Of a stretch of DNA of 64,000 nucleotides, positions 43,256 through 53,176 are shown one piece after another. Location of the stretch: NCBI RefSeq assembly GCF_905220565.1, contig NC_059406.1, positions 14,518,001-14,582,000 of the forward strand. Reading direction: 5' to 3'. A program made the position numbers and the translations under genes. The DNA comes from Melitaea cinxia. Taxonomy: Eukaryota > Arthropoda > Insecta > Lepidoptera > Nymphalidae. The notes beneath the pieces were generated by a model. It had not been told where the DNA came from, did not search any database, and saw only the letters and a program-made list of their open reading frames with translations. Each line of letters starts with the position of its first letter. The stretch's first letter is position 1.

Positions 43256-44094
43256 CCCTATTATTATTAAAATATTTCAGACATTTTGTTTCAAACATTG
43301 GTGTTAGATAACGTCAGCAATAGAAAAATAAATCAACAATAATAAAACTCTTTCCAGCGCTACTATATCCCGAAAAAAGTAATTATAAAATCACTTCACA
43401 ATCGGCCAAGTTATCCCATTAAATAAAAAGTTGAATAATTTAAATTACTCTTTGTGTAGTAGTAAATATAATATCTATAATTGTTTTCAAATAATTCATT
43501 AAAATATTATCCACTTTAAATGATAGCTATCATTAATTTGCAATGTCTTTGGTGACATATAGTGTAACAAAAGTTTTTATTAAAACTATTCGAATTTTAA
43601 ACTACTTCAGAGACTTGGAAAACTTAAAAAAAATCCAGTCAACTCATTATCATATTATCAATACAAACGTTTAGCAAACGTGATATATAACTCATTCAAT
43701 GCTTCTAGTGACACTGTCCCTTTTTCATTACGCCTTTACCTATAGAAAAGAGATTTTACCAATTTTGTTTTTTCCCATGATTTCCTCAGAACGGATACTG
43801 CAATTCTCTTTCGGTTTGATTACTCAGCGATCTCAGATATCAGACAAAAGTAATTGAAAGATTGCCTACATTCGCACATTTTTTACCGAGATCATTTCCT
43901 CTTTGAATTAAGACGACAAAGCTAAAACGTAACCCGATGTTAACAAGATCGAAATATTCGATTTTCCTTTGTACCATAAAAACCAATAATGTGTACTCTT
44001 CACAAACTTCTATTATATTTTAGTTTTCATATATAACAAGTATTTACTAAAATCCAACTAAGCTGTGTTATGTTACAATAAAAACTTTATTATT
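43256..44094. other. No recognised feature
   Basis: AT-rich, with no coding or family match. Confidence 0.4.
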
Positions 44095-44096
44095 AT

Positions 44097-44293
44097 TGAA
44101 GATAATTTTCTTTACACACGATTGACTTGGAGAGTAAGCTGGTGAATGTGTGACGAGAGCGTTACGAAAAGTGTGATCGGGCGAGGCGAAAGGAATTTGA
44201 GATAGAGATATAAGTGAATGAAAATAGAAAGAGACAGTGAGTTACGTTTCGTAAGTTTGACTTCAGTCGTGTCTAAAGCACACTCGTTTTTTT
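44097..44293 (+). mobile_element. Family F copy, complete
   Basis: TGAAGATAATTTTCTTTACACACG ... CTTGGAGAGTAAGCTGGTGAATG ... GTTACGAAAAGTGTGATCGGG ... GTCTAAAGCACACTCG. Confidence 0.75.
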
Positions 44294-44469
44294 TACAGAT
44301 ATAATTGTAGCTTCAATTATGTCCTTATGGAATTGGGATTGCTGTTACGATGACACATTTTTAAGGATAAAAAATGAACCAGTCAGCTCCAATAACTAGT
44401 AGAAGCTATGGGGTCCGGAAGAGATGACGGAACTTTCGTTTTGCAATTTAACGTCAGTTACATTGAAAT

Positions 44470-44796
44470 GTGCTGTGTGGCTACGGCACTAAAGAATTTA
44501 GCCACCCTCTCTCTTCCCGTGGGTGTCGTAAGAGGCGACTAAGGGATAACAAGGTTCCACAACCACCTTGGAACTTAAGAAGCCGACCGATGGCGGGATA
44601 ACCATCCAACTACTGGCTTTGAAATACACAGGCCGAAGACGGGCAGCAGTGTCTTCGGTGCGACAAAGCCCGTACTGCGGTCACCAACCCGCCTGCCCAG
44701 CGTGGTGACTATGGGCAAAACACATGAGTTCACGTTATTTTTGGCGTGAACTTGTGGAGGCCTATGCCCAGCAGTGGACTGTATAGGCTGTAATGA
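44470..44796 (+). mobile_element. Retro-B, best full-length copy with perfect 11-bp TSD
   Basis: 327 bp from GTGCTGTGTGGCTACGGCAC to CAGTGGACTGTATAGGCTGTAATGA. Direct repeat TACATTGAAAT at 44459-44469 and 44797-44807. It has no B box I can recognise, so Pol III transcription from a tRNA-type promoter is not evident. The 3' 30 bp resemble the SINE-A end. Open frames in it are not genes. Confidence 0.9.
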
Positions 44797-44807
44797 TACA
44801 TTGAAAT

Positions 44808-45255
44808 ATTAGAAATATTAAGAAAAATAAAGTAATCACAAAGATATATTTTACTTCACGCCTGTAACGCTACATATAATACTTATATCTAAATATTCCT
44901 ACTTCCAACAGCGAACTTTATTTTTAATACAGTCTAATAAAACAAACCCTTGAATATTTTGTCTATGAACTTCTTGTGGACGTGTTTATTAAATCGGGTT
45001 ATGTAATCATTGATATGAAATATGCACACAAGTTGTGGCGCTTTCGGCTCTAAGTATATGCAGGGACACGTGTGACACTATTCACTATATACATATACAA
45101 AGTAACTTTAAACATATATAAGCTGTTGTCAGCCAGGTGTGCTGTAGAAACTACTTAATATAGTTAACTTATTTTTAACGTATTATCGTGTTATTTAATT
45201 CAAACAGATGTATTTCTAAAACAGTACTTAAGCAAAACGATGTTAAAAGATATTT
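44808..45255. other. No recognised feature
   Basis: AT-rich, with no coding or family match. Confidence 0.4.
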
Positions 45256-45539
45256 TTAACCGACTTCAAAAAAGGAGGATCTTCGAGGAATCGAGGGATA
45301 CCCTCAAAAATCCGCATAACTTTTTACTGGGTGTACCGATTTTGATGATTTTTAATTTAATCGCAAACCGATGATTATCATGTGGTCACATTTAAATTTC
45401 ATCAAGATCTGTACAACTTTTTGAGTAATCTTTGATAACGCGTATTTACTTGACTATTTTTTCGTCTACCTAGGTTGTATTACTTGTCGATGTAATTGAA
45501 GTCGGTTTTTTGACGGTCGTTTGCTAGCAAACACAATTA
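45256..45539 (+). mobile_element. TIR-C short copy
   Basis: Left end TTAACCGACTTCAAAAAAGGAGG, right end AATTGAAGTCGGTTTTTTGACGG, then the hairpin GTTTGCTAGCAAAC and ACACAATTA. 284 bp in all. The first internal third is replaced by the unit seen in the long copies (GAATCGAGGGATACCC). Confidence 0.8.
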
Positions 45540-46489
45540 CTATTATATAATTGTATACGAAACGACGACATGGCACTCTTGAATAATAACATATAATACA
45601 GTTGTATTATATACCTTATTTTTTCTACAAAACAGCCACTTCTTAAAGACTGGCACTTTTGCCCAAAAACTTTTTCGCAACTAACAAAATAGCTGTTTTG
45701 TGCCCAGAAAACGCCAAAACGATTAAACGCAAATGTCTCATTTGTACGATTTGACTATATTTTACGCTAAAATGGTGGGCGTCTTCACTACACTATAAAA
45801 TAAAATAGCTTAGATCACATTTTGACAATAAAAGTATTTTTTTTTAAAGTGTATCCATTTTATATTAAATTCGATCGAATTTTATTAAAAGCAGAGCTAT
45901 TTGCTATAAATACTTTTTTAAAAGTATTTTAATTACCAGTTAATTACACTTCATTAATACGATTCGAAATAATATTTAAATTTGTTAGTACTGAATTTCA
46001 AATACTTTTACACTACAAACATAAAAATTTGATAACATCTGTTAAACATAAACTTATTTATATAAACATACGAATATAACGCATCTGTTATTATATTAAT
46101 TCATTTACAAATGAAATTTATTTAATCGACTGATTTCAAATTGAGGTTTGTTTTATGAATTGTTATTGTAATAAAATATTATTATATTAAACTATTGGAT
46201 ATCTAGTTACATTTTATCTGCCCATCTGGTTACAGTTTTGATAATTTTAGCACGAGCTCGCATCAAATACTCTGTGACATTTTGAAGGAATACTACGTCA
46301 AGTGAATTCTTTTGTTTTATAAGTCAAAGCCACAACACATAAAACCTTGCTAACAACAATCACGCTCGTACTACTGCTTTATTTAAACTTACAAAAGTGT
46401 TAAAAAATAGTTTATTAAACATTATACATATTATATATTATATAATTCACAACTTAAGAACTAAATATTTACAGATAGTTTTGGTACAA
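45540..46489. other. No recognised feature
   Basis: AT-rich, with no coding or family match. Confidence 0.4.
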
Positions 46490-46606
46490 ATCATGTCCGC
46501 GCGGAATTGTGCCAAGAATGCTGACAGCATTTCCCCGTTGAATCGCTATGCCGATTCTCTGGGAATAAAATGCACCAGCCCTCTTGTCACCAGTGGAGGC
46601 AATAAA
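46490..46606 (-). pseudogene. Coding-like fragment, possibly transposon-derived
   Basis: A GC-richer island in AT-rich DNA. The minus strand is open for about 38 codons, including IGIAIQRGNAVSILGTIPRG. This resembles, from memory, a segment of transposon polyproteins in Lepidoptera. The plus strand is also open and includes LNRYADSLGIKCTSPLVTSG. I cannot decide the strand or the family. Confidence 0.3.
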
Positions 46607-47505
46607 GAATTGAATAAAATTGATTTACTATTGTAAAAATATAATTATCAACCTTCAGTTCTGTTGAAATATTAATTTAAATTGTGCGCCTTCTTGTGTA
46701 ATTACTTAGTTTGTTAGTCTGTCTTTGATTACTCTATACTTTGTGTTATCCATGCCCTTCTCTCTTCTCTCTGTGACACTACGAGTGATAACTTATAATT
46801 TTACTTCTTTTTAAAATAAAAGTTTATAATTCTAATAGTAAACCGACTTCCATTTTTAAAACTATTCAACAATTCCTTACGAGCTCTTCTGCATACCTAC
46901 GACAAATTAAGTAGGTGTAATACTCCCAGGTGGAATCTAAATGCTAAAATATTACTGTCAATATTAAAAATACAAAAAAAAATAACTAAAGAAAGGTAAC
47001 ATATTTCGATATACGTTGACCATAAATTTGTTAGTAAAAGATTCAAATCAAATTACTTTGTATCGTATACAATTTTAATATCTTCAAGTGTTTTTTTTTT
47101 CATAAAAAAATTACAGGAATTGGCCAAAATCTCTTGACCTCGTCCTAATTAACTTTTTCAATCTTACATTCTTTACGTTATCAAAGAAAATGGTCTAGTA
47201 GCGATAAAACAGTATTTTTCTGAAATTAATAAAAGAGCGATTCTCAAAATTAAGAAAAATGAAAATACAATGTAATATGCCGAATTGAAAAGATTTTCTA
47301 TTTTCCAAATCGGTTTGAAAATCTAATTTTTCGAGATTGCAATCTAAGAATTTTTCGTTAATTAAAATCTTCGCTCATCTAATAAAGGAACCTTCTATCT
47401 CGGTGTAATTGAACCCTAGATAATATAATTAAAAATTTTAGGTCTAGCGAAATTTACACGTATTTTCAGAAATTCAGGTCATACTTCTATTAGGACAAGA
47501 TAATT
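46607..47505. other. No recognised feature
   Basis: AT-rich, with no coding or family match. Confidence 0.4.
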
Positions 47506-47600
47506 AACCCGCAGTGTAGCAGAGTCGCGGATTAAACTCATATCCTTCATATCGTGGAGAAAAAGTCATATGCCCAACAGTGTGGTGTTAGGCTAAATTG
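47506..47600 (+). mobile_element. SINE-A 3' end, degenerate, plus strand
   Basis: AACCCGCAGTGTAGCAGAGTCGCGGATTAAACTCATATCC ... ATATGCCCAACAGTGTGG follows SINE-A 3' order. Confidence 0.55.
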
Positions 47601-47784
47601 GAATCGTGGTATCTACGCGCGTTCTATATATCACTTTTGTTTCATTCATCGAGTTTAACTACAAATCAAATTGACCTAACAAAATGTTATTGATACTGGT
47701 CAAGTTTAATAAAACATGCCTAGTAATTTGTTAAGTGTAATTTGTCAGCCTTATAACATTCTATTACTTTGCCACTATAACCTA

Positions 47785-48005
47785 GAGGTACAAAGAAACG
47801 TAAAATCAACCTGATAATAAACGCTTGCCGTAACCCAAGGATGTCTTAAGACTAGGAACATAACAAGCACGTTGATAACCATGACCTTTCTCACCAAAGG
47901 CACACAATACTTGATAGCAGTATTATTTTGCTGTTATCTTCTTCAAGATGCAACTCTAGTCAGGCTGCTTTAGAGTTTGACTAGACATTTCCTTCTGTGC
48001 CTTGT
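47785..48005 (-). mobile_element. Family G copy, diverged, minus strand
   Basis: CAACCTGATAATAAACGC ... AACAAGCACGTTGATAACC ... TATTATTTTGCTGTTATCTTC ... AGTCAGGCTGCTTTAG. Confidence 0.6.
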
Positions 48006-48047
48006 TATATGTATACATAATATACCTACTTAATATAATGTCTTATA

Positions 48048-48245
48048 CGCTTCACGCTTCAGCCTCTAATATCCCACTACTGGGCATAGGCCTCTTTCCC
48101 CATGTAGGAGAAGGATCAGAGCTTAATCCACCACGCTGCTCCAATGCGGGTTGGCGGATATATTCCCTACTATGAGTAACGATCGCTATCAATTGTACAC
48201 GATAACAACCGGGACCGACGGCTTAACGTGCTCTCCGAGGCACGG
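48048..48245 (-). mobile_element. SINE-A, 5'-truncated, with 9-bp TSD, minus strand
   Basis: Very well conserved 3' 198 bp (CGCTTCACGCTTCAGCC to TCTCCGAGGCACGG). Direct repeat TGTCTTATA at 48039-48047 and 48246-48254. The clean truncation shows copying from the RNA 3' end. Confidence 0.9.
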
Positions 48246-48356
48246 TGTCTTATAAGTCTATAAATAAACAACATATATAAAGAGGATTTCTCAAAATGAA
48301 AAGATAAATCATTTCATTCAATAATTCAACTTCATTCTTAATGTATATTCTTCAAT

Positions 48357-48672
48357 GTACGAGGGTGGTCCGGTAAGTACTTACTACAAAGGTAAAAATA
48401 AAATTTTGGAAAACTGGTGATTTATATCTCAACACACTTCTTTTAGTTCTTGTTAGAATTTGTCACTTGATCGAGTAATTCTCCAACTTCTTTAGTCTAT
48501 CTAAAAAATACATTTCTTGATGTCTGTAAAGTTGACCGCCTTGGCAGCGATAAAATCCTCATCCAACTTAAATTTCTGCCCAGCGACTGACTGTTTCAAG
48601 TTTGGAAACAAAAAGAAATCGCACGGGGACAAATCTGGAGAATTCGGTGGATGAGGCAACACGTTCGTAGCA
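48357..48672 (-). pseudogene. Mariner transposase C-terminal remnant with terminal repeat
   Basis: On the minus strand, 48672 to about 48505 reads VLPHPPNSPDLSPCDFFLFP followed by NLKQSV and a stop near 48513. This is the C-terminal block of a mariner-type transposase (family pattern HPPYSPDLAPCDFFLFPKLK), including the third catalytic Asp of the DDD triad. Upstream the frame soon meets a stop, and the DNA-binding and first catalytic parts are missing. At the other side TACGAGGGTGGTCCGGTAAGTAC (from 48359) has the form of a mariner terminal repeat next to a TA dinucleotide. The element is 5'-deleted and inactive. The enzyme would cut and paste the element at TA sites. Confidence 0.85.
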
Positions 48673-49408
48673 TAATTAATCAGCTTTTAACTAGTTCGTA
48701 CAAATTGAGTAGAGAACGACCAGATATCAAAAACGACTTCCAGAGAAATACATTGCATATGAATTTTAATATTTTCTTAAGAAACATTTCGTTATTATTA
48801 CAAAAAATATATGTTTTAAATACAAATTTGCAAGATAGAATCTTACATCACTACGTAATAAAAGACAAATAAATGTAGAAATATATTCATATACTTCTGT
48901 ACTTTAATAAAAAAAAATTGCTGAAACTTTGTCTCATCAGCATTTTATGAGATAACGATTTGGAGGTAGTGATAAGAGTAATCATCTTAGAGGACGTGGC
49001 TTGAATTGCTGCTTGGAGCAGATATTGTTTTTGTTTGTGGGACATTAACAAGTTGATTCAGTTGATGTAGTTAAAACTGAGCAAATAAAAACAACCTAAC
49101 TATCACGCTTACACCCATATGTTTTTTGTAATCGTCTTTGCGACCATACCGTCGATGATAGTATTGTTTAATTAATAAAGTAGAAGTGATTTTTAATAAG
49201 TAGGGTAGACGCAAAACTTTGTTTAACAAAAAAAATGTCAATAAAAGCTTTCTATATTATATTTAACTGTATAAATGTGTTTTTGTAACTTTTGTAGTTA
49301 GTAAATGTTCTAGCAATATGTATAAGTGTTATATAAAATGTGTTTGACTGTTACTTGCGGACAAGCCTAAGGGCTTTTTCAAGTAAATGTAGTGTAATAA
49401 ATGGTTTT
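48673..49408. other. No recognised feature
   Basis: AT-rich. I looked for the missing mariner 5' part here and did not find it. Confidence 0.4.
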
Positions 49409-49706
49409 TAACTGACTTCCAAAAAAGGAGGAGGTTCTCAATTCGACTGTATTTTTTTTTTTTTTTTTTATGTATGTTACATCAGAACTTTTGACTGGGT
49501 GGAGCGATTTCGACAAATTTTCTTTTAATCGAAAGGTGGTGTGTGCCAATTGGTCCCATTTAAATTTATTTGAGATCTAACAACTACTTTTCGAGCTATA
49601 TCTAATAATGCGTTTTTACTTGACGCTTTTTTCGTCGACCTACGTTGTATTACTCGTCGATGTAATTGAAGTCGGTTTTTTTTTCGTTTGCAAGCAAACA
49701 CAATTA
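49409..49706 (+). mobile_element. TIR-C short copy, first of a tandem pair
   Basis: TAACTGACTTCCAAAAAAGGAGG to TTGAAGTCGGTTTTTTTTTCG, hairpin GTTTGCAAGCAAAC and ACACAATTA. Nearly identical to the first half of 55177-55777. Confidence 0.85.
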
Positions 49707-49718
49707 TCTTAATAACTT

Positions 49719-50231
49719 AACCGCATAACTTTCTACTGGATGTACCGATTTTGATAATTCTTTTTTTGTTGGAAAGGAGATATCCCAAGTTTATTACCAT
49801 GATAAGGAAACCAGGATCTGATGATGGAATCCTATAGAAATCGAGGGAAACTCTTGAAAATCCGCAATAACTTTTTACTAGGTGTACCGATTTTGATAAT
49901 TCTTTTTTTGTTGGAAAGAAGATATCCCTAGTTTAGTACCATGATAAGGAAATCAGGATTTTATGATGAGATCCCAGAGAAATTGAGGGAACTTCTTGAA
50001 AATCCGCAATAACTTTTTATTAGGTGTACTGATTTTAATGATTTTTAATTTAATCGAAAGCCGATGTTTATCATTTGGTCACATTTAAATTTCATCGAGA
50101 TCTGATAACTACTTTTTGAGTAATCTTTGATAATGCGTTGTTACTTGACTATTTTTTCGTCTATCTACGTTGTATTACTCGTCGATGTAATTGAAGTCGG
50201 TTTTTTTTTCGTTTGCAAGCAAACACAATTA
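49719..50231 (+). mobile_element. TIR-C long-form copy, second of a tandem pair
   Basis: Starts inside the element (AACCGCATAACTTTCTACTGG). It contains two units of about 140 bp (GGTGTACCGATTTTGATAATTC ... GATATCCC ... CCATGATAAGGAAA ... AATCGAGGGAA) and a third partial unit, then the TIR-C right end with the same hairpin. The 8 bp after ACACAATTA (TCTTAATA) are the same in both members of the pair. Confidence 0.8.
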
Positions 50232-51232
50232 TCTTAATAAATAAAATTTAAAAAAAAAATTTTTTTTGATTGTCATGTTTATTCAACTCAAAATAGACAC
50301 AGTTTAATTTTTTCTATGGCTATATTGATTTAAACATCTTCTGAGGAACATATATAGCACCTTACTCTCCTTGATAGGCTGTAAATTATTGCCATACGAG
50401 TCATGAAAGCTCAGTTATGGATGATAGCAAATCTGGCGAAAAATTTACTGCAGATAAAACGGTGAAAGGTTTCGTTACTACTAAAAATACTATGTAAAAT
50501 ACGGTTCGATAGTTAACGTCAAAGCAGACGGGGCACGAAGCCTCCCCAAAGCCCTGATTGGGTACATGTTTATGACACAAGAAAAGCGTACATTATGTAG
50601 ATCCGGCTTTGTGAGTGTCGCCACATTGTCTCAGCGGTCGCGCTCTAAGATACGATGGATTTACAAAACGTATCCCAGTTTATAGGGCATATATTACAAA
50701 TTGGTAAAGGCTTGCAAATATTCAAATATTCGTATCAGGTGGAATTTTCTTTGTGTCGCGAGCTGATGTTTCGTACGGTATGTGGGAACGAAATTGTTGT
50801 CTTTGTTTCATCACGGCTTTTTCTTATATTTTTGTGCATTTGTATTTGTTTTCTATTTTGTTTATATGACAAGATACCCTTAGTGTCACTACACCCTCTT
50901 TTCCTGATATTAGAATAGAATTGACAATAGGGACTTTTAAATATGTAAAAAAAAAGTCAAGTGATCTAGCCAATAGTATCAAAATGTGGATCGTAACTAA
51001 AAAGTCACAAGTTCAAATCCGGGAATACATTAGCTTTTTTTTCAAGAAAGGTACTTTTTTCAGCAGACCAAATATTGTCATAATTTTATAATTGTTAAAT
51101 TCGAATACAGATTGTTGAAATTAAGTATTTATGTAGGTGGGTTAGTTGAAGTATTTATATTTTTATCTTGACATACGTATAAAGTTATTTCATTAGTTAT
51201 AGTATATAGAATTTTTAATTATATAATTACTA
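50232..51232. other. No recognised gene
   Basis: An 87-codon plus-strand open frame at 50655-50918 has a hydrophobic C-terminal half (VVFVSSRLFLIFLCICICFL) but no recognisable family and a composition like the surroundings. A SINE-like B box (AAGTTCAAATCCGGG) at about 51010 lacks an A box. Confidence 0.35.
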
Positions 51233-51948
51233 GCGGACCCGGCAGACGTTGTCCTGCCCGGAAAATAGCTACCAAATTTGATTGCTTACATACCGATCGC
51301 AGCGCCACCTACCGGATCCAATTGAGATAAAAACTACCTCTCAAGTGGGACCAAATTACAGATACTTACAAATTTGATAAAAATTGGTTCAGTAGTTTTG
51401 GAGTTACATACTGCTAACAGCGCCATCTACCGGATCTAATTGAGATAAAAACTATCCTGTATAAGATTTTAGATTAACATGGTCACTTCTATTCAAAAAC
51501 GCGATATTTACCATGTTTTTTATTTTCATTTTGTGGAGCTCGATATTTCGACATTAACTGCGAATATTTTGTTCACAGGACTGAAATTTTCGGGTAGATT
51601 TTGACGGCTTTAGCAGTATCCATACCGGACTACCTCCTTTCCTACACGTTTGCTGCGTAAACACTGGTCGACACTATCATTGTTACTTTCACCCCTACCA
51701 TTATTCTCTGCTTTACGCACATTGCTCCGCAAAATTAAAATAATAAGACATGGTAAATATCCCGTTTTTGAATAGTTTTAGTAATAAAAACTAAACGTCC
51801 CACTATACCCAACAACCTCTCCATCTCCCAAGTTGGACCAAATTATAGATGCTTGCAAAATTTGATAAAAATTGGTTCAGTTGTTTCAGAGTTTACCGCC
51901 CACATACATCGTGACACGAAATGTTTATATATATAGATAGATAGTGTA
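51233..51948 (+). mobile_element. RTE-like non-autonomous element with repeated units, split by a TIR element
   Basis: Starts ACTAGCGGACCCGGCAGACGTTG and ends TTTATATATATAGATAGATAG, the usual RTE-type 3' tail. A unit with AGCGCCACCTACCGGATC and AATTGAGATAAAAACTA occurs twice (about 51296 and 51417), and GATAAAAATTGGTTCAGT occurs at about 51380 and 51860. A foreign inverted-repeat element occupies 51489-51775. Confidence 0.65.
51489..51775. mobile_element. 287-bp inverted-repeat element nested in the RTE-like repeat
   Basis: Terminal inverted repeats of 28 bp with one mismatch: CTATTCAAAAACGCGATATT onward at 51489-51516, and its reverse complement ending CCCGTTTTTGAATAG at 51748-51775. No coding capacity. 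A flanking target duplication is not clear. Confidence 0.75.
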
Positions 51949-52086
51949 ATTATAGTTATAGAATGTAAAGTTTTTTTATCCAAACCAAACAATATTAGAA
52001 TATTCAATGCACACAGAAACGTATATAAATAAACTCTTTTTTTGTCTTTTTTGATTGAATTTTGATAATAAATGTTAAATTTAAAT

Positions 52087-52160
52087 TTTAACCGACTTCA
52101 AAAAAAGGAGGAGGTTACTCAATTCGACCGTATATATATATATTTTATGTATGTTTTTTT
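52087..52160 (+). mobile_element. TIR-C left end only
   Basis: TTAACCGACTTCAAAAAAAGGAGG, TACTCAATTCGACCG, then a (TA)n tract and loss of similarity. Confidence 0.7.
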
Positions 52161-52505
52161 TCAATTAATATAAATTATATAATTTACTATTATATAATCG
52201 AAGTATAAAATATCATAGCTATGTTAATTTAATTTACATCTAGAACACAGTCTGCACAAATTAATTTCAACAAACTACAACGTATGGTATTATATTTGGT
52301 TATGCAAGTTGAAACTAATTAAAGTTCATTTCGTCATTTCTCTAAATATATGGAGGAAACTGGATTAGAAATATTTGTACGTTTTCGTGCTAACTCGTGG
52401 AGGAGCCTGCCCCGGACACGGTTTATGAAAAAGAAGCTTTCTATTACAACTAGTAGTCGCCCAGGGGTTGAACTCCGAGCACAATTAATTTAAATGATAA
52501 GTTTG

Positions 52506-52507
<2 letters not shown>

Positions 52508-52536
<29 letters not shown>
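52508..52536. repeat. (AT)n microsatellite
   Basis: About 14 AT units immediately upstream of a SINE-A copy. Confidence 0.9.
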
Positions 52537-52540
<4 letters not shown>

Positions 52541-52552
52541 TATTACGTGTGG

Positions 52553-52893
52553 TACCGCGTTGGCGCAACGGTTACAGCCATGGATTATACCTGTTGCGCT
52601 GACGGTTGCGCGTTCGATCCCCGCACATGACAAACATTTTTATTGGCCATACAGGTGTTTGCCGTGGTCTGTGTGTTTGTGCAGTCCTTGTGGGTCTCCC
52701 CACCATGCCTCGGAGAGAAAGTTAAGCCGTCGGTCTCCGTTGTTATTATGTACACCTGATAGCGATCGTTACTGATTGTAGGGAATATATCCGCTAACCC
52801 GCATTGTAGCAGCGTGGTGGATTAAGCTCTGATCATTCTTCTACATGAGAAAAGAGGCCTACGCCCAGAAGTGGGATATTACAGGCTGAAGGT
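52553..52893 (+). mobile_element. SINE-A, full-length reference copy
   Basis: A box TTGGCGCAACGG (52560-52571) and B box GCGTTCGATCC (52610-52620) form an internal Pol III promoter. The body carries ATTGGCCATACAGGTGTTTGCC, GTGGGTCTCCCCACCATGCC, GATAGCGATCGTTACTG, GCAGCGTGGTGGATTAAGC and the 3' end AAGTGGGATATTACAGGCTGAAGG. About 340 bp. The type resembles the SINEs described as Metulj in Heliconius; that name is from memory and unchecked. Confidence 0.9.
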
Positions 52894-53039
52894 TTTGACA
52901 TTCAGTAAAGACAAACAATAAGTCTATCATCTATTCTCAAGAGTCAATCATCGATTCTCAATTTGATCAACGCGTGTGTATGGTAGTGTGTGTATTGTTT
53001 TTTTGAATAATTTAATTTATTTTCTATGCATAATTAAAA

Positions 53040-53176
53040 ATAAATAAAAGCATTCTGCACTCCTTCTCTATATAAACTATAAGTGTGCAAAATTTCATAC
53101 TCCTCAGTCCGCACAATTTTCATAAAAAGCGGTACAACGTTTTCGCTTCACGTAATAATATAGATAATGATAGATT
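53040..53176 (+). mobile_element. RTE-like 3' end
   Basis: TAAACTATAAGTGTGCAAAATTTCATACTCCTCAGTCC ... TTTCGCTTCACGTAATAATATAGATAATGATAG, a typical short RTE tail. Confidence 0.5.

Noticed and set aside
50655..50918. 87-codon frame with hydrophobic segment as a possible membrane protein
   Set aside because: Composition matches the AT-rich background, with no family similarity, splice context or conserved motif.
50955..51030. Possible SINE with B box AAGTTCAAATCCGGG
   Set aside because: No A box at the correct distance and no second copy in the window.
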